From contig NZ_LMCP01000009.1 in assembly GCF_001425625.1 (NCBI RefSeq), positions 62,001-126,000 of the forward strand: 64,000 nucleotides of DNA, written 5' to 3'. This DNA is from Mesorhizobium sp. Root102. GTDB taxonomy: Bacteria > Pseudomonadota > Alphaproteobacteria > Rhizobiales > Rhizobiaceae. Each line of letters begins with the position of its first letter. Position 1 is the first letter of the stretch. The translations under genes were made by a program, and so were the position numbers. This document shows positions 48,822-58,277 of the stretch, in pieces. Under the pieces are notes generated by a model. The model saw only the letters and a list, made by a program, of their open reading frames with translations, had not been told where the DNA came from and ran no database searches.

Positions 48822-50369
48822 TCAGGCCTGATCGTTGATCAACCGCCTCAAGAGCTCGAGTTCCTGCGCCAGCGTGTTGTCGTTGCCGGAAAGGTCCTCG
48901 ATCTTGCGTACGGCATGCAGCACCGTGGTGTGATCGCGGCCGCCGAAACGCCGTCCGATCTCGGGCAGCGAGCGCGGCGTCATTACCTTCGACAGGTACA
49001 TGGCGACCTGCCGCGGCTTGACGATGGTGCGCGTGCGCCGGTTGGACAGCAACTCGGTCTTCGACACATTGTAGTGGCGTGCGACGATGCGCTGGATGTC
49101 CTCGATGCGGACCCGCTTCGGCTCGCCGGTGCGATAGATGTGGCCGAGGATCTCGTCGATCCGGTCGATGGTGATCTGCGGCTCGAAGGATTGACGGAAC
49201 AGCAGCTGGTTGAATGCGCCTTCCAGTTCGCGTCCGCTGCCGGTCACGGTGCGTGCGACGTGATTGAGGATCTCTTCCGAAATGTTCAGCGACGCGTCAT
49301 CGACCCTGGCGGTGGCAAGGCGCAATTTGAGCATGCCGAGGCGCATGGCGAAATCGGGCGCCGACATTTCAAGCGCGACACCGCCATTGAGGCGCGAACG
49401 GACCCGCGGCTCGAGCGATTCCAGTTCCGACGGCGGCCGGTCGGCGGCAACGACGACCTGCTTGGCGCTGTCGAGCAACATGTTGATCAGGTGGCAGAAT
49501 TCATGCTGGATCGACTTGCCCTGCAGGAACTGCATGTCGTCGATGATGAGCAGGTCGATGTCTCGCAGCTGCTCCTTGAGCGTCAGCGCATTGTTGTCAC
49601 GGATCGCGGTGGCGAAGCGCCACATGAAATACTCGGCCGTGAGATAGACGACGCGCGATTTGGGGTTCTGCTTCAGCGATTCCGCGGCGATTGCCTGCAG
49701 CAAATGTGTCTTGCCGAGCCCGACGGTTGCGTGAAGGAAAAGCGGATTGAAGCGCACCGCGCTCGATTGCGATTCCGCCACTGCCTTGGCGGCGGCGAAG
49801 GCCACCCGGTTCGACGGTCCCTCGATGAAGGAGCCGAACGTGTAGCGCGGATCAAGCGGTGACCCCAGCACATTGTGGCGGAATTCGCTCTCGATCGGTG
49901 TGCCCGGACGAGGAGCCGGTGCACGCTCCACCCGGCCGGGGCTGACGGTGCCGGCGGCAAGCGCCGTCTGCGTCTGCCGCGTCATCTTGCTGCGTGCAGG
50001 GACCACCTCCGGCTCGGCCTGGCTGCGTCCCTGACGGGTCGCCGTGCGCACGACGATATCGATCTTGAGGAGATCGGGATCCTCCTGCTTCCACAGTTCT
50101 GAGATGAGGTCGAGATAGTGGCCGTTGATCCACGAGCGCAGGAAAGCGGTGGGCACCGAGATGCGGACAATGCCCTTGGAAGCCTCCGCGACCTTCATGC
50201 GGCCAAACCAGCTCGAATAGACTTCGGTTCCCAGGCGCGCCTTCAACTGGGTCTTGACCCGGTCGAATTTCTGTTCCGCGTCGCTGGACACCGCCATGTC
50301 GTTTGCTCCGATCAAAGTTCCAGGAAATGGGAGGTCGCCCGTAAGTTCCCTTTCGATGCCGCTCTGCAT
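48822..50369 (-). CDS. dnaA: Chromosomal replication initiator DnaA
   Basis: A 515-residue AAA+ protein that binds DnaA boxes and opens the origin. Order: N-terminal domain I ([24 protein letters not shown]), linker, AAA+ domain with Walker A ([11 protein letters not shown]) and Walker B ([15 protein letters not shown]), and C-terminal domain IV with [18 protein letters not shown]. Start ATG 50369 has AAGGAA seven bases upstream and leads into a 24-residue extension found in rhizobial DnaA; an internal ATG at 50297 is the alternative. Confidence 0.97.
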   Translation of the reverse strand: MQSGIERELTGDLPFPGTLIGANDMAVSSDAEQKFDRVKTQLKARLGTEVYSSWFGRMKVAEASKGIVRISVPTAFLRSWINGHYLDLISELWKQEDPDLLKIDIVVRTATRQGRSQAEPEVVPARSKMTRQTQTALAAGTVSPGRVERAPAPRPGTPIESEFRHNVLGSPLDPRYTFGSFIEGPSNRVAFAAAKAVAESQSSAVRFNPLFLHATVGLGKTHLLQAIAAESLKQNPKSRVVYLTAEYFMWRFATAIRDNNALTLKEQLRDIDLLIIDDMQFLQGKSIQHEFCHLINMLLDSAKQVVVAADRPPSELESLEPRVRSRLNGGVALEMSAPDFAMRLGMLKLRLATARVDDASLNISEEILNHVARTVTGSGRELEGAFNQLLFRQSFEPQITIDRIDEILGHIYRTGEPKRVRIEDIQRIVARHYNVSKTELLSNRRTRTIVKPRQVAMYLSKVMTPRSLPEIGRRFGGRDHTTVLHAVRKIEDLSGNDNTLAQELELLRRLINDQA

Positions 50370-50762
50370 GATCTTTTCCTTGTCCTTCCGTACCTGTTTT
50401 CCACCGGGGATGCGCCTCCTGCATCCGGTTCCGGCGACCTAAGTCTTTGCTACGATGTCCGCTGCCGCCGCCGGCAGATGAACGTCGCCCATTATCCGAG
50501 GGAACCGGTGCCGGCCCATGGAAGCCAGCCCGCGTTGGGTATGTCAGGGCAATACAGCACCGTCCGGCGAAAAGAGCGCCGGCGCGCCGTCTACCTGCCA
50601 TGTCTAGTTACGCCAGTCCCCTACCGTATCGAAAAAGACAAACCAAATCCGTCCGCGGACTTGATCCGCGTTGCAAATCCCGCCAATTTAAGCTGGCCGA
50701 TTCAGGCTGGGTTTAAGGCCCAGAGCCCGTCCCTTTCGATAGACCAACATTACCGAAATCGC

Positions 50763-50771
50763 TGTGGATAG
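50763..50771 (-). promoter_or_regulatory. DnaA-box-like sequence
   Basis: TGTGGATAG, read on the minus strand as CTATCCACA, differs from TTATCCACA at the first base only. It lies about 390 bp upstream of dnaA. Confidence 0.5.
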
Positions 50772-50968
50772 GGCAAGGCCACGTCTAACGGATTTTTAAG
50801 GAATCTGGTTACTGGAGACGGGTTCGAGTGGCGTGCCGCAACGACACATTTTAACAAAGCCATTGTGATTCAAACCCTTTTCCGGCGAATATGAAAAACC
50901 GGACCCTGAGAGAAATATTCTGAAATAATTCGCTTGACAGCTACTTGTCCCCCATCGGGTTGGCCCGG

Positions 50969-50988
50969 TGTGGACAAGCTGTGGATCA
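50969..50988 (-). promoter_or_regulatory. Pair of DnaA-box-like sequences
   Basis: TGTGGACAA (50969-50977; minus strand TTGTCCACA) and TGTGGATCA (50980-50988; TGATCCACA) are in the same orientation, 11 bp apart, about one helical turn. Each is close to TTWTNCACA. They could serve DnaA autoregulation or sequestration. Confidence 0.5.
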
Positions 50989-51167
50989 CCATCTGTAAGT
51001 GTCTGAAAAATATAGGCTATTTCTGATAGGTAAGAATCTTTAAGTCGGCCATTTTCAAGCATGCCGACCAACAGCAGGCATGCATATGCCGGCAAAGTAT
51101 TCCCAATCGTGAAATCTGCATAAGACGCCGTTTCCGGACATTCTTTTTAAGTGCTTGCCGGCAAACG

Positions 51168-51195
51168 AAAAAACCCGGCACGAGCGGCCGGGTTT
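51168..51195 (-). terminator. Intrinsic terminator after rpsT
   Basis: On the minus strand AAACCCGGC pairs with GCCGGGTTT around CGCTCGT, followed by TTT. It lies 27 bases after the rpsT stop and insulates dnaA from rpsT transcription. Confidence 0.85.
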
Positions 51196-51222
51196 AAAGA
51201 ACGTCAGTCTAGGGAAGTAATG

Positions 51223-51489
51223 TCAGGCCGACAGAACTTTGACCCGCTGGGCCAGCCGCGACACCTTGCGGGACGCCGTGTTCTTGTGGATCACGCCCTT
51301 GGTTGCGGCGCGCATCAATTCCGGCTCCGCGATCTTGAAGGCAGCCTGTGCGGCAGCCTTGTCACCGGAGGCAAGTGCCTCTTCGACCTGGCGGATATAG
51401 GTGCGCACACGCGAGCGGCGGTTCTTGTTGATCGCTGCGCGGCGGACGATCTTGCGCGTTGCCTTTTTGGCCGAGGATGTATTGGCCAT
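51223..51489 (-). CDS. rpsT: 30S ribosomal protein S20
   Basis: An 88-residue basic 16S rRNA-binding protein with [19 protein letters not shown], the typical S20 start, and the Ala-rich C-terminal helix. The upstream in-frame extension is not needed. It has its own promoter and terminator and lies upstream of dnaA, a conserved rhizobial arrangement. Confidence 0.97.
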   Translation of the reverse strand: MANTSSAKKATRKIVRRAAINKNRRSRVRTYIRQVEEALASGDKAAAQAAFKIAEPELMRAATKGVIHKNTASRKVSRLAQRVKVLSA

Positions 51490-51581
51490 GATGCCTCTCT
51501 TCTGATCTGGTCGGCGCATGCGGGATGCCGCAGGGCGCAAAAAACAAACGGGCAGCCACGGGGCCGCCTCGGTTGGTGCGG

Positions 51582-51610
51582 CTTATAGTTCAGCTTTTCC
51601 GGCGCGTCAA
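51582..51610 (-). promoter_or_regulatory. rpsT promoter
   Basis: On the minus strand TTGACG (51610-51605), a 17-bp spacer and TATAAG (51587-51582) form a strong sigma70-type promoter about 90 bp upstream of the rpsT start. Confidence 0.75.
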
Positions 51611-51671
51611 CGCTGCCTGGCCTTCTTTTTGGCGGCCAACAGCCATCTTCTTCGCAGCTAAGGGATTGGCG

Positions 51672-52445
51672 TCAGCGGTTGGTGAAATTCGGCTTCCGCT
51701 TCTCGGCAAAGGCCGCCATGCCTTCCTTCTGATCGTCCAGTGCAAACAGCGAGTGAAACAGTCGGCGCTCGAACCGCAATCCCTCGGCAAGCGTCGTCTC
51801 GAAGGCGCGGTTGACGGCCTCCTTTGCCATCATCACCGATGGCAGCGAGAAAGCGGCGATCTTGGCCGCCGCCTTAAGCGCCTCCTCGACAAGCTCGCCG
51901 GCAGGTACGACCCGCGACACCAGGCCCGAACGCTCGGCTTCGGCGGCATCCATCATCCGCCCGGTCAGGCACATGTCCATCGCCTTCGCCTTGCCGACGA
52001 AGCGGGTCAGCCGCTGCGACCCGCCCATGCCTGGAATGACGCCGAGCGTGATCTCGGGCTGGCCGAATTTGGCCGTGTCGGCGGCGATGATGAAATCGCA
52101 CATCATCGCCAGTTCGCAGCCGCCGCCGAGTGCATAGCCCGCCACCGCCGCGATAATAGGCTTTCGCGCCCGCGTAAGCTCCTCCCAGCCGACGAAGAAG
52201 TCTTGGGCGTAGGCGTCCGCATAGGAGATGGACTGCATCTCCTTGATGTCGGCGCCGGCGGCGAAAGCCTTTTCGGAACCGGTGATGACCATGGCGCCGA
52301 TGCCGGCATCGGCGCTGAAACCGTTCACGGCAGCGACCAGTTCGGTCAGGACCTGCGAGTTCAGCGCGTTGAGCGCCTGCGGCCTGTTCAGCGTGATCAG
52401 TCCGACCTTGCCGTGCGTCTCGGTTATGATCGTTTCGTAGGCCAT
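51672..52445 (-). CDS. Enoyl-CoA hydratase (crotonase family)
   Basis: A 257-residue cytoplasmic enzyme hydrating trans-2-enoyl-CoA in fatty-acid breakdown. The two catalytic Glu residues are visible in [11 protein letters not shown] and [16 protein letters not shown], and the oxyanion region is [14 protein letters not shown] 52445 has GAGGAG upstream. It lies between rpsT and mutM. Confidence 0.93.
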   Translation of the reverse strand: MAYETIITETHGKVGLITLNRPQALNALNSQVLTELVAAVNGFSADAGIGAMVITGSEKAFAAGADIKEMQSISYADAYAQDFFVGWEELTRARKPIIAAVAGYALGGGCELAMMCDFIIAADTAKFGQPEITLGVIPGMGGSQRLTRFVGKAKAMDMCLTGRMMDAAEAERSGLVSRVVPAGELVEEALKAAAKIAAFSLPSVMMAKEAVNRAFETTLAEGLRFERRLFHSLFALDDQKEGMAAFAEKRKPNFTNR

Positions 52446-52476
52446 GGCTGCTTCTCCTCGCTCGCGCTCGTCTAAC

Positions 52477-53364
52477 TCACCGCTGACATGTCCGGCAATA
52501 GAAGGTCGATCGGCCGCTCTGCACGATCCGTTCGATGTGGCCGCTGCAGCCGGGCTTCGAGCAGGCTTCGCCTTCGCGGTCGTAGACGGCGAAGGAGTGC
52601 TGGAAATAGCCCAGTGACCCATCGGTCTGCATATAGTCGCGCAGCGAGGACCCGCCGGCCGCGATCGCATCTGATATCACCGAGCGGATGGCTTCGGCCA
52701 GGTGTTCGCTTTGGGCCTGGGCTTTCTTTCCGGGCTTGGCGATCGTGCCCGCCTCACGCAGCGGCGACAGGCTGGCGCGCCACAGCGCCTCCGACACATA
52801 GATGTTGCCGAGCCCGGCGATCAGCCTCTGGTCGAGAAGCGCTGCCTTCAGCGGTGATCGCCGCCCTTTCATCAATGAGGCAAGCAGCGCGCCGTCCAGT
52901 GTGTTGCCCGTCGGCTCAACGCCGAGTCCGGCCAGCATCGGATGGACCTCCGTCCCTTCCGCAAACAACATGAAGCCGAAGCGGCGCGGATCATTGAAGA
53001 TCACGCGTGATCGGGCGCCTGCCGGAGACACGACATGGAAGACGACGTGGTCGTGATTGGAGTTCTTCGAGCGGTCGTGCTGGAAAACGCCGGGCATGTC
53101 GCTGCCGTCCGCCGTCTCGATGCGGAATGAGCCCGACATGCCGAGATGGCAGATCAGCACGGGACCGCCTTCCAGGTCCATCGTCAGATACTTGGCCCGG
53201 CGGCCGAGTGCCGTGATCGTCTTGCCGGTCAGCCGCTGTGAGAATTTCTCGGGAAATGGAAAGCGCAGATCCGGGCGGCGTGCCTCGACACGGGTGATGG
53301 TTGCGCCTTCCAGGACCGGCTGCAGCCCGCGCCGGACGGTTTCGACCTCCGGCAATTCAGGCAT
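52477..53364 (-). CDS. mutM: Formamidopyrimidine-DNA glycosylase
   Basis: Removes 8-oxoguanine and ring-opened purines from DNA. The 295-residue protein starts [14 protein letters not shown] with catalytic Pro2 and Glu3. It has the helix-two-turn-helix region and a C-terminal zinc finger with four Cys (CSKPGC and FYCRTCQ). ATG 53364 overlaps the deoB stop by eight bases. Confidence 0.96.
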   Translation of the reverse strand: MPELPEVETVRRGLQPVLEGATITRVEARRPDLRFPFPEKFSQRLTGKTITALGRRAKYLTMDLEGGPVLICHLGMSGSFRIETADGSDMPGVFQHDRSKNSNHDHVVFHVVSPAGARSRVIFNDPRRFGFMLFAEGTEVHPMLAGLGVEPTGNTLDGALLASLMKGRRSPLKAALLDQRLIAGLGNIYVSEALWRASLSPLREAGTIAKPGKKAQAQSEHLAEAIRSVISDAIAAGGSSLRDYMQTDGSLGYFQHSFAVYDREGEACSKPGCSGHIERIVQSGRSTFYCRTCQR

Positions 53365-54598
53365 GACCGCCAATCGCCGTATAAAAAGAAGTCCCGTAAA
53401 GGCCGTGCGCCAGCCCAAGATGCTCGGCCATGGTTTCGCCGATGTCGGCGAAGGTTGTTCTCAGCCCGATGTCGCCGCCCTTGAAACCCGGACCTGTGCC
53501 GATCACCGGAATGCGCTCGCGCGTATGATCGGTCCCTTGCCAGGTCGGATCGTTGCCGTGATCGGCCGTCAGGATGAGAAGATCGCCCTGCCGCAGCCTT
53601 GCGAATGCCTCCGGCAGCCGCCGGTCGAAGGCCTCAAGCGCGGCAGCATAACCTGCAACATCGCGGCGATGACCGAATTCGGTGTCGAAATCGACGAAAT
53701 TGGCGAAGACGAGATCGCCGTCGCCGGCATCGTCCATCGCGCCCAGCGCCTCGTCGAACATGGCCATGTTGCCCGCGCCCTTGCGCACTTGCGAAATTCC
53801 GCGATGGGCGAAGATGTCGCCGATCTTGCCGACTGCGATCACACGGCTGCCACGCGCTGTCAGCCGATCGAGCAGGGTTGGCTCCGGCGGAGGCACTGCG
53901 TAGTCATGACGGTTGTATGTCCGCTCGAAGGTGGCGGTGGTTTCGCCGACGAACGGCCGCGCGATCACCCGTCCGATCCTCAGCGGGTCAACCAGCCTGC
54001 GCACCACCTTGCAGAACTCATAAAGCCGCTCAAGGCCGAAATGGACTTCATGCGCGGCGATCTGCAGGACCGAGTCGACCGACGTGTAGCAGATCGGCTT
54101 GCCGGTACGGATGTGCTCCTCGCCGAACCGCTCGATGATCTCGGTGCCCGGCGCATGACAGTTGCCGAGAATGCCCGGCACCTTGCCCTCGCGGATGATC
54201 GCCTCGGTCAGTTCAGCCGGAAAGGCAGGAACCGTATCCGGGAAATAGCCCCAGTCGAAGCGCACCGGCAGGCCGGCGATTTCCCAATGGCCCGACGGCG
54301 TGTCCTTGCCGCTTGAAACCTCCTGCGCGGCGCCGTGGAAGGCAGCCGCGAGCAGATCCGTCCCACTGCTGGAAAAGCCCAGTCCCGTCGCGGTCTCGGC
54401 AGCCTTGCCAAGTCCGAGCGAGGCCATGTGGGGGACAAACAGCGGTCCACTGCGAAGCCCTTCGCGATCCGCGCGTCCTTCGGCACAAGCTTCTGCGATG
54501 TGCGCGAATGTGTTGGCGCCGGCATCGCCGTAACGGTCGGCGTCGGCCGCGCCGCCGATGCCGAAGGAGTCCAGAACGAAGAGGAAAGCGCGCGCCAT
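53357..54598 (-). CDS. deoB: Phosphopentomutase
   Basis: Interconverts (deoxy)ribose 1- and 5-phosphate in nucleoside salvage. The 413-residue alkaline-phosphatase-fold enzyme has the metal-binding start [13 protein letters not shown], the phosphorylatable Thr region [14 protein letters not shown] and the metal motif [12 protein letters not shown]. No other deo genes are adjacent. Its 3' end overlaps mutM by eight bases. Confidence 0.95.
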   Translation of the reverse strand: MARAFLFVLDSFGIGGAADADRYGDAGANTFAHIAEACAEGRADREGLRSGPLFVPHMASLGLGKAAETATGLGFSSSGTDLLAAAFHGAAQEVSSGKDTPSGHWEIAGLPVRFDWGYFPDTVPAFPAELTEAIIREGKVPGILGNCHAPGTEIIERFGEEHIRTGKPICYTSVDSVLQIAAHEVHFGLERLYEFCKVVRRLVDPLRIGRVIARPFVGETTATFERTYNRHDYAVPPPEPTLLDRLTARGSRVIAVGKIGDIFAHRGISQVRKGAGNMAMFDEALGAMDDAGDGDLVFANFVDFDTEFGHRRDVAGYAAALEAFDRRLPEAFARLRQGDLLILTADHGNDPTWQGTDHTRERIPVIGTGPGFKGGDIGLRTTFADIGETMAEHLGLAHGLYGTSFYTAIGGHA

Positions 54599-54804
54599 CG
54601 AGCTGTTGCCAGTTTGAACGACCAGACATAGGGTTCCGCGACTTCATTGGCACTTCGGAAACCAAACGGCAACGGCTTGGCGCGATAGTCCAGTGATGTC
54701 GCCTAAGGTGCGCAGTGGTTTTGGGCAACGACATCACAAACAAGGAATGCATGTTGCAACGATGCGACGTGCATGGGTCTAGGAAAACAGACGGCGGTTT
54801 TGTC

Positions 54805-55725
54805 ATGAGCGTTGCGCTGAAGGCGTCTGCTGCCCTCATGTTGATGCAGGGTGCGCTCTGGTCTGGTCCGGCACATGCCGACTGGCGCGATGATATCGGC
54901 ACGTTTCGCATCGGCATCGTTGCCGGGCCAGGTGCCGGCAACACCGTTCCGGGGCTGGCTGTGTTGACCGACGCCTATACCAAGGCCTTGGGCATGAAGG
55001 TCGAGTTTGTCGTTGCCCGTGATTATGCCGCACTGATCGAGGCGCAGGCCAATGCCCGCATCCAATACGCGATCTATTCGGCTACCGCCTATGCGACGGC
55101 CTCGCAGCGCTGCTTATGTATCGAGCCGCTTGTGGCTCCGGTCGATTCCGACGGCGCGATCGGCATCCGCTCCATTCTGCTGACGCGGGACGGCAAGCTG
55201 CCTGACCTAGCGGCGATGGAGAGCCATCGCATCGCCATGGCACCTTCGGACAGCGTCGGCGGTTCTCTCTTGCCATTGGCGGCATTGGCGGCGGAAGGCC
55301 GCGAGTTTGCGGAAGATGCACCGTTTCTGGTCCATGCCGACTCGGCTGCGGCGGCCGAAACGATGCTAGTCGATGGCAAGGCCGATGGCCTGTTCGGCTG
55401 GGTGACGGCGGCTGCCGACGGCCAGCGGGAAACATCGGGCACGCAGGCAAGGCTCGAAGCGGCAGGGCTCTCAGTGACGGCGCTTCGGGTGGTATGGACG
55501 TCCGGCCTGCTGAGATATGGCCCCCACGCCGTCCGCAGCGATCTCGACCCTGAAGCCAAGCGCCGGCTCACCGTGTTCCTCACCAACCTCAAGTCGATGA
55601 CGCCTGACATCTACGACCTCCTGGAATCGAAGCATTCGGGAGGCTTCGCCACCGTCGCCTCAAAGGATTACGAGATGGCCGTTGCTATCGTGCGCTTCGT
55701 CTCGGGCAGTGCTCCGCGGCAGTAG
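54805..55725 (+). CDS. PhnD/TauA-type periplasmic substrate-binding protein (orphan)
   Basis: A 306-residue exported protein of the phosphate/phosphonate-binding family. The signal peptide (SVALKASAALMLMQGALWSGPAHA) starts from ATG 54805. The core FRIGIVAGPGAGNTVPGLAVL and RIQYAIYSATAYATA matches PhnD-like proteins. No ABC permease or ATPase gene is nearby, so it either works with a distant transporter or has another role, such as sensing. Ligand unknown. Confidence 0.8.
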   Translation: MSVALKASAALMLMQGALWSGPAHADWRDDIGTFRIGIVAGPGAGNTVPGLAVLTDAYTKALGMKVEFVVARDYAALIEAQANARIQYAIYSATAYATASQRCLCIEPLVAPVDSDGAIGIRSILLTRDGKLPDLAAMESHRIAMAPSDSVGGSLLPLAALAAEGREFAEDAPFLVHADSAAAAETMLVDGKADGLFGWVTAAADGQRETSGTQARLEAAGLSVTALRVVWTSGLLRYGPHAVRSDLDPEAKRRLTVFLTNLKSMTPDIYDLLESKHSGGFATVASKDYEMAVAIVRFVSGSAPRQ

Positions 55726-55727
55726 CG

Positions 55728-55749
55728 CAATTCCAGGAGACAAAGAGCG
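55728..55749. repeat. Remnant of a type B palindromic repeat
   Basis: CAATTCCAGGA is joined to GACAAAGAGCG; both segments match type B copies but the roughly 30 bases between them are missing. It looks like an internally deleted element right after the PhnD-like gene. Confidence 0.4.
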
Positions 55750-55822
55750 TAACGATTTCAGTCTGCGGTTAGATGGCAACAGAGAGCTGGAGCGATCGTG
55801 TGAAACGCCTGGCTGTCTCTGT

Positions 55823-56416
55823 TCAACAGTCGGTGCAAGGGATCCTCACGCTTCTGCGAGGGCGCAGATAGTAGGTTTCGCCCATGTTTATCTGGTTGAA
55901 AGCGGAGGTCATTGCAAGCTCGATGGCCGGCTTGTAGACGAGAGTGCTTTCGACGCGGATGAGGAAGGTGTTGGCGACCTTCAGCGTTGCTGGAACAGTG
56001 GTCTCCGTGGTTGCGGCGGCGCCAGCGCTGGGGACGCCATCGACCAACTTGCGTGACCATACCACCTGTGCCTTCGTCCCATCGGCTGAGACCTCTATTG
56101 CTGTGATGGTGATGCTCGGGGATGAGCGGCTGTATGGCTGAAGTGTGACGGGGCCGATCTTCATGATGCCCTCGACATCCGCCTTGACGACGCTTGTCTG
56201 CTGGGTGACGAGATCAGCCACCATGCTGCCGATACGACTGACCTTCTTGCTGGTCTCGATGGCCTGTGACGCCTCCATGGTCACCAAATACATGATCAGC
56301 AGGATAGGCATGATCAAGGCGAATTCGACTGCCGCGATACCGCGGCGGTCGGACCAGAATCGACTTGCTTTCCGCCAAACTCCCGCAGTCCTAAGATGTG
56401 CCCCCGCACGCATCAT
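55823..56416 (-). CDS. TadE/TadG-type pseudopilin
   Basis: A protein of about 197 residues with a basic N-terminus, then DRRGIAAVEFALIMPILLIM. The Gly followed by a Glu five residues later and a hydrophobic helix is the site recognised by tad prepilin peptidases. The C-terminal part would be periplasmic. TadE-type pseudopilins are needed for Flp pilus assembly. ATG 56416 is preferred over 56422 on spacing to AAGGG. It is second after the similar gene at 56462. Confidence 0.85.
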   Translation of the reverse strand: MMRAGAHLRTAGVWRKASRFWSDRRGIAAVEFALIMPILLIMYLVTMEASQAIETSKKVSRIGSMVADLVTQQTSVVKADVEGIMKIGPVTLQPYSRSSPSITITAIEVSADGTKAQVVWSRKLVDGVPSAGAAATTETTVPATLKVANTFLIRVESTLVYKPAIELAMTSAFNQINMGETYYLRPRRSVRIPCTDC

Positions 56417-56461
56417 GCCCATTGCCCTTTTTCTTTTACTGCTTGTGCATCCGCCTCGAAC

Positions 56462-57043
56462 TCAGTTGTCGAACGGCTCGTTCTGCCAGGTCACCGACGC
56501 GAAATGCAGAGTCTTGTTGCCGCCCATCGATTGGGCCAAAAGGTCGGTCATGATGGGCCATTTGTAAAAGACCCGCAGCATGTTCCTCGATTCCGGCCCC
56601 CCCCACGTAACAGAAAAGGCCGGCGTGGCGGTGCCGTTCGTCAGGATGACTTTGCCGCCCGCAGTCTTGAAGCCGGCCGCGGCCGCGTCGGCAAATGTCG
56701 TATACTGGCGAAGATCCACGTCCAGCTGATTGGGACAATCCTGGGAAACGATGATCTCCAGTTTGTCGCAGATCATGGTCTTCAAATTGTCTCCGGCGAT
56801 GTCGGCCGCCTTCAACTGGCCGGTGCGCAACCGGCGCGAGACATCGTCGGTGATGTTGGCCATCACTTCCTGAGCGGCAAATGCGATGCAGCTCTCCAGA
56901 ATGGCAAAGACAAGCAGTGCGAACGGGATTGCAAGGATTGCAAATTCGATTGCCGTGCTACCGCGCCGGTCGCGAAGGAAGCGGGCGGAAAGCCTCGGGC
57001 GCTTCGCCTGGTGGTCGCCTGCGCTGCCCAATTCCTTGCTCAT
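56462..57043 (-). CDS. TadE-type pseudopilin
   Basis: A 193-residue protein with the same layout: charged N-terminus, DRRGSTAIEFAILAIPFALL, then a soluble domain of about 140 residues with two Cys near the middle (MICDKLE and SQDCPNQ) that might form a disulfide. Member of the Flp/tad pilus set on the strand opposite cpa. Specific role of each TadE-like protein is not settled. Confidence 0.87.
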   Translation of the reverse strand: MSKELGSAGDHQAKRPRLSARFLRDRRGSTAIEFAILAIPFALLVFAILESCIAFAAQEVMANITDDVSRRLRTGQLKAADIAGDNLKTMICDKLEIIVSQDCPNQLDVDLRQYTTFADAAAAGFKTAGGKVILTNGTATPAFSVTWGGPESRNMLRVFYKWPIMTDLLAQSMGGNKTLHFASVTWQNEPFDN

Positions 57044-57177
57044 GTCCGATCCTGCCGATCTCTATGCGGTCTCGGAAGGAGCATTAGCGCAAACCGATTT
57101 AGGCCCGGTTTGGATGATCGCTAAAGTCGGCGCCAGCTTATTAACCAGCCGATAACCTGAACGGCGAATGCGCCATC

Positions 57178-57600
57178 CTATCGGCTGACGCTCATCTCCG
57201 CTTCGGAGGCCTTCTCGGCATCGCTCTTGTAAGAGCTTTCGCAATAGGGCGTGCAGGACATCGTCTGTATTTCGGCACGCCGGTAGATACGCACGGAGGA
57301 GGCGGCCTGCCGCACGACGGTGACCTGCTCGTCGACGATCGGGCTGCCGTCCGTATCGAGCACGACCAGATTGGTGACGCCGAAGCCTTTGCCGGTCAGC
57401 ACGATCGTCGAAGCGTCCTGCACGGAAGCGTCGGCGATTGCCGGGTTGCCGACCACGATCGTGTCGGCGGGGCGCGACAGTTTGACGATCTTGGCCTGGT
57501 TCATCGTGACCTCGATGCCACCGCCGGCCATCGCGGGCGCGATGAAGGTCGTGGCGGCAAGAAGCGCGGCAATCAGTATTGACGATCTCGGCTGGGCCAT
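57178..57600 (-). CDS. Exported protein with a CpaC/secretin N-terminal (pilus-assembly) domain
   Basis: A 140-residue exported protein with the signal peptide SSILIAALLAATTFIAPAMA. The core KIVKLSRPADTIVVGNPAIADASV and VLTGKGFGVTNLVVLD corresponds to the N-terminal domain of the CpaC secretin encoded at 59.8 kb (DILVANPAVADAV, YLFGKAVGETNIFVFG). It lacks any secretin domain. The C-terminus has two Cys (SCTPYC). It may bind at the secretin base, as an accessory to the pilus. ATG 57600 has GGAGCG six bases upstream. Confidence 0.87.
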   Translation of the reverse strand: MAQPRSSILIAALLAATTFIAPAMAGGGIEVTMNQAKIVKLSRPADTIVVGNPAIADASVQDASTIVLTGKGFGVTNLVVLDTDGSPIVDEQVTVVRQAASSVRIYRRAEIQTMSCTPYCESSYKSDAEKASEAEMSVSR

Positions 57601-57934
57601 TGAGGCGCTCCACGCAGGCGGACTGATCAACGGAACATGAACGAGATTGGTGAACCAACGGTTAAGCGCGCGTTGTTGCCGATGGTGCAATGGCCGGCAA
57701 GGCAGCCTCCGAGCTGCGGTCCGGTCGGAGCCACAAGCGCCACAAAATCCGGAGACGGAAGGCCGGCGGCACTTTAGCCCGAAGTTAACCACGCAATATG
57801 TTCGAACCGGGAAAGGAATCGGTAAGGCTGTTTATTAAGCCGATCGAAAGAGCTTCTCCCTAGATTGGCAGCATCCGATCAACCATCACAGAAGTTGACG
57901 GAAGTGCTGTAACACGTGGAGTAGGAGCTCTCGA
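57601..57934. other. Divergent intergenic region between the CpaC-N-domain gene and pilA
   Basis: This 334-bp stretch must hold both divergent promoters and the pilA leader. I found no convincing -35/-10 pair. TTAACC at about 57785 resembles a CtrA half site. The pilA ribosome site TAGGAGC is at 57922-57928. Confidence 0.5.
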
Positions 57935-58105
57935 ATGTCTAATCTCATCGCACGTTTTGTGAAGGACGAATCCGGCGCGACCGCTATCGAATATGGTCTG
58001 ATCGCCGCTCTCATCGCGCTCGCCATCATCACCGGCGCCGGCGCGCTCGGCAATGCACTCAACGCCAAGTTCACGACTATCGCATCCAAGGTGACCGGCA
58101 GCTGA
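57935..58105 (+). CDS. pilA: Flp-type pilin (major subunit)
   Basis: A 56-residue type IVb pilin. The short positively charged leader ends at Gly14, followed by ATAIEYGLIAALIALAII: Glu at mature position 5, the adjacent Tyr, and the hydrophobic assembly helix, all hallmarks of Flp pilins. CpaA, encoded downstream, should cleave after Gly14. TAGGAGC supports the ATG. A strong terminator follows, so pilA can be expressed far above the assembly genes. Confidence 0.95.
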   Translation: MSNLIARFVKDESGATAIEYGLIAALIALAIITGAGALGNALNAKFTTIASKVTGS

Positions 58106-58143
58106 TCTGTCGTATTGCTGAGCACTTGGATTGCGTTCTGGAT

Positions 58144-58171
58144 AAAGGGTCGCCACGTGGCGGCCCTTTTT
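58144..58171 (+). terminator. Intrinsic terminator after pilA
   Basis: AAAGGGTCGCCAC (58144-58156) pairs with GTGGCGGCCCTTT (58157-58169) with one G-T pair and is followed by further Ts. Confidence 0.8.
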
Positions 58172-58277
58172 CCATGCCGTTGCAATATCAGTCGTCTTTT
58201 CGTTCCGGACCTCATCAATCGTTAATCGAACATGCCTAGATTGAGCCCCGTGGAATCTGACAATAGGCATAGCGCCG

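Larger units (their letters stand above)
50370..51167. other. Large gene-free region upstream of dnaA
   Basis: About 800 bp between dnaA and the rpsT terminator with no credible gene; short ORFs here lack ribosome sites and family features. It holds three DnaA-box-like sequences, an inverted repeat GCATGCC/GGCATGC (51059-51083) and a palindrome TTGCCGGCAA (51155-51164). The dnaA promoter must lie here on the minus strand, but I found no clear -35/-10 pair. The part from about 50870 to 51060 is visibly A+T richer than the genes around it. Confidence 0.6.

Noticed and set aside
50934..50939. TTGACA as a promoter in the region upstream of dnaA
   Set aside because: It points away from dnaA and rpsT, has no -10 at proper spacing and no gene follows on that strand.
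50370..51222. Chromosomal replication origin next to dnaA
   Set aside because: Only three near-consensus DnaA boxes, no clear unwinding element, and alphaproteobacterial origins usually lie near hemE.
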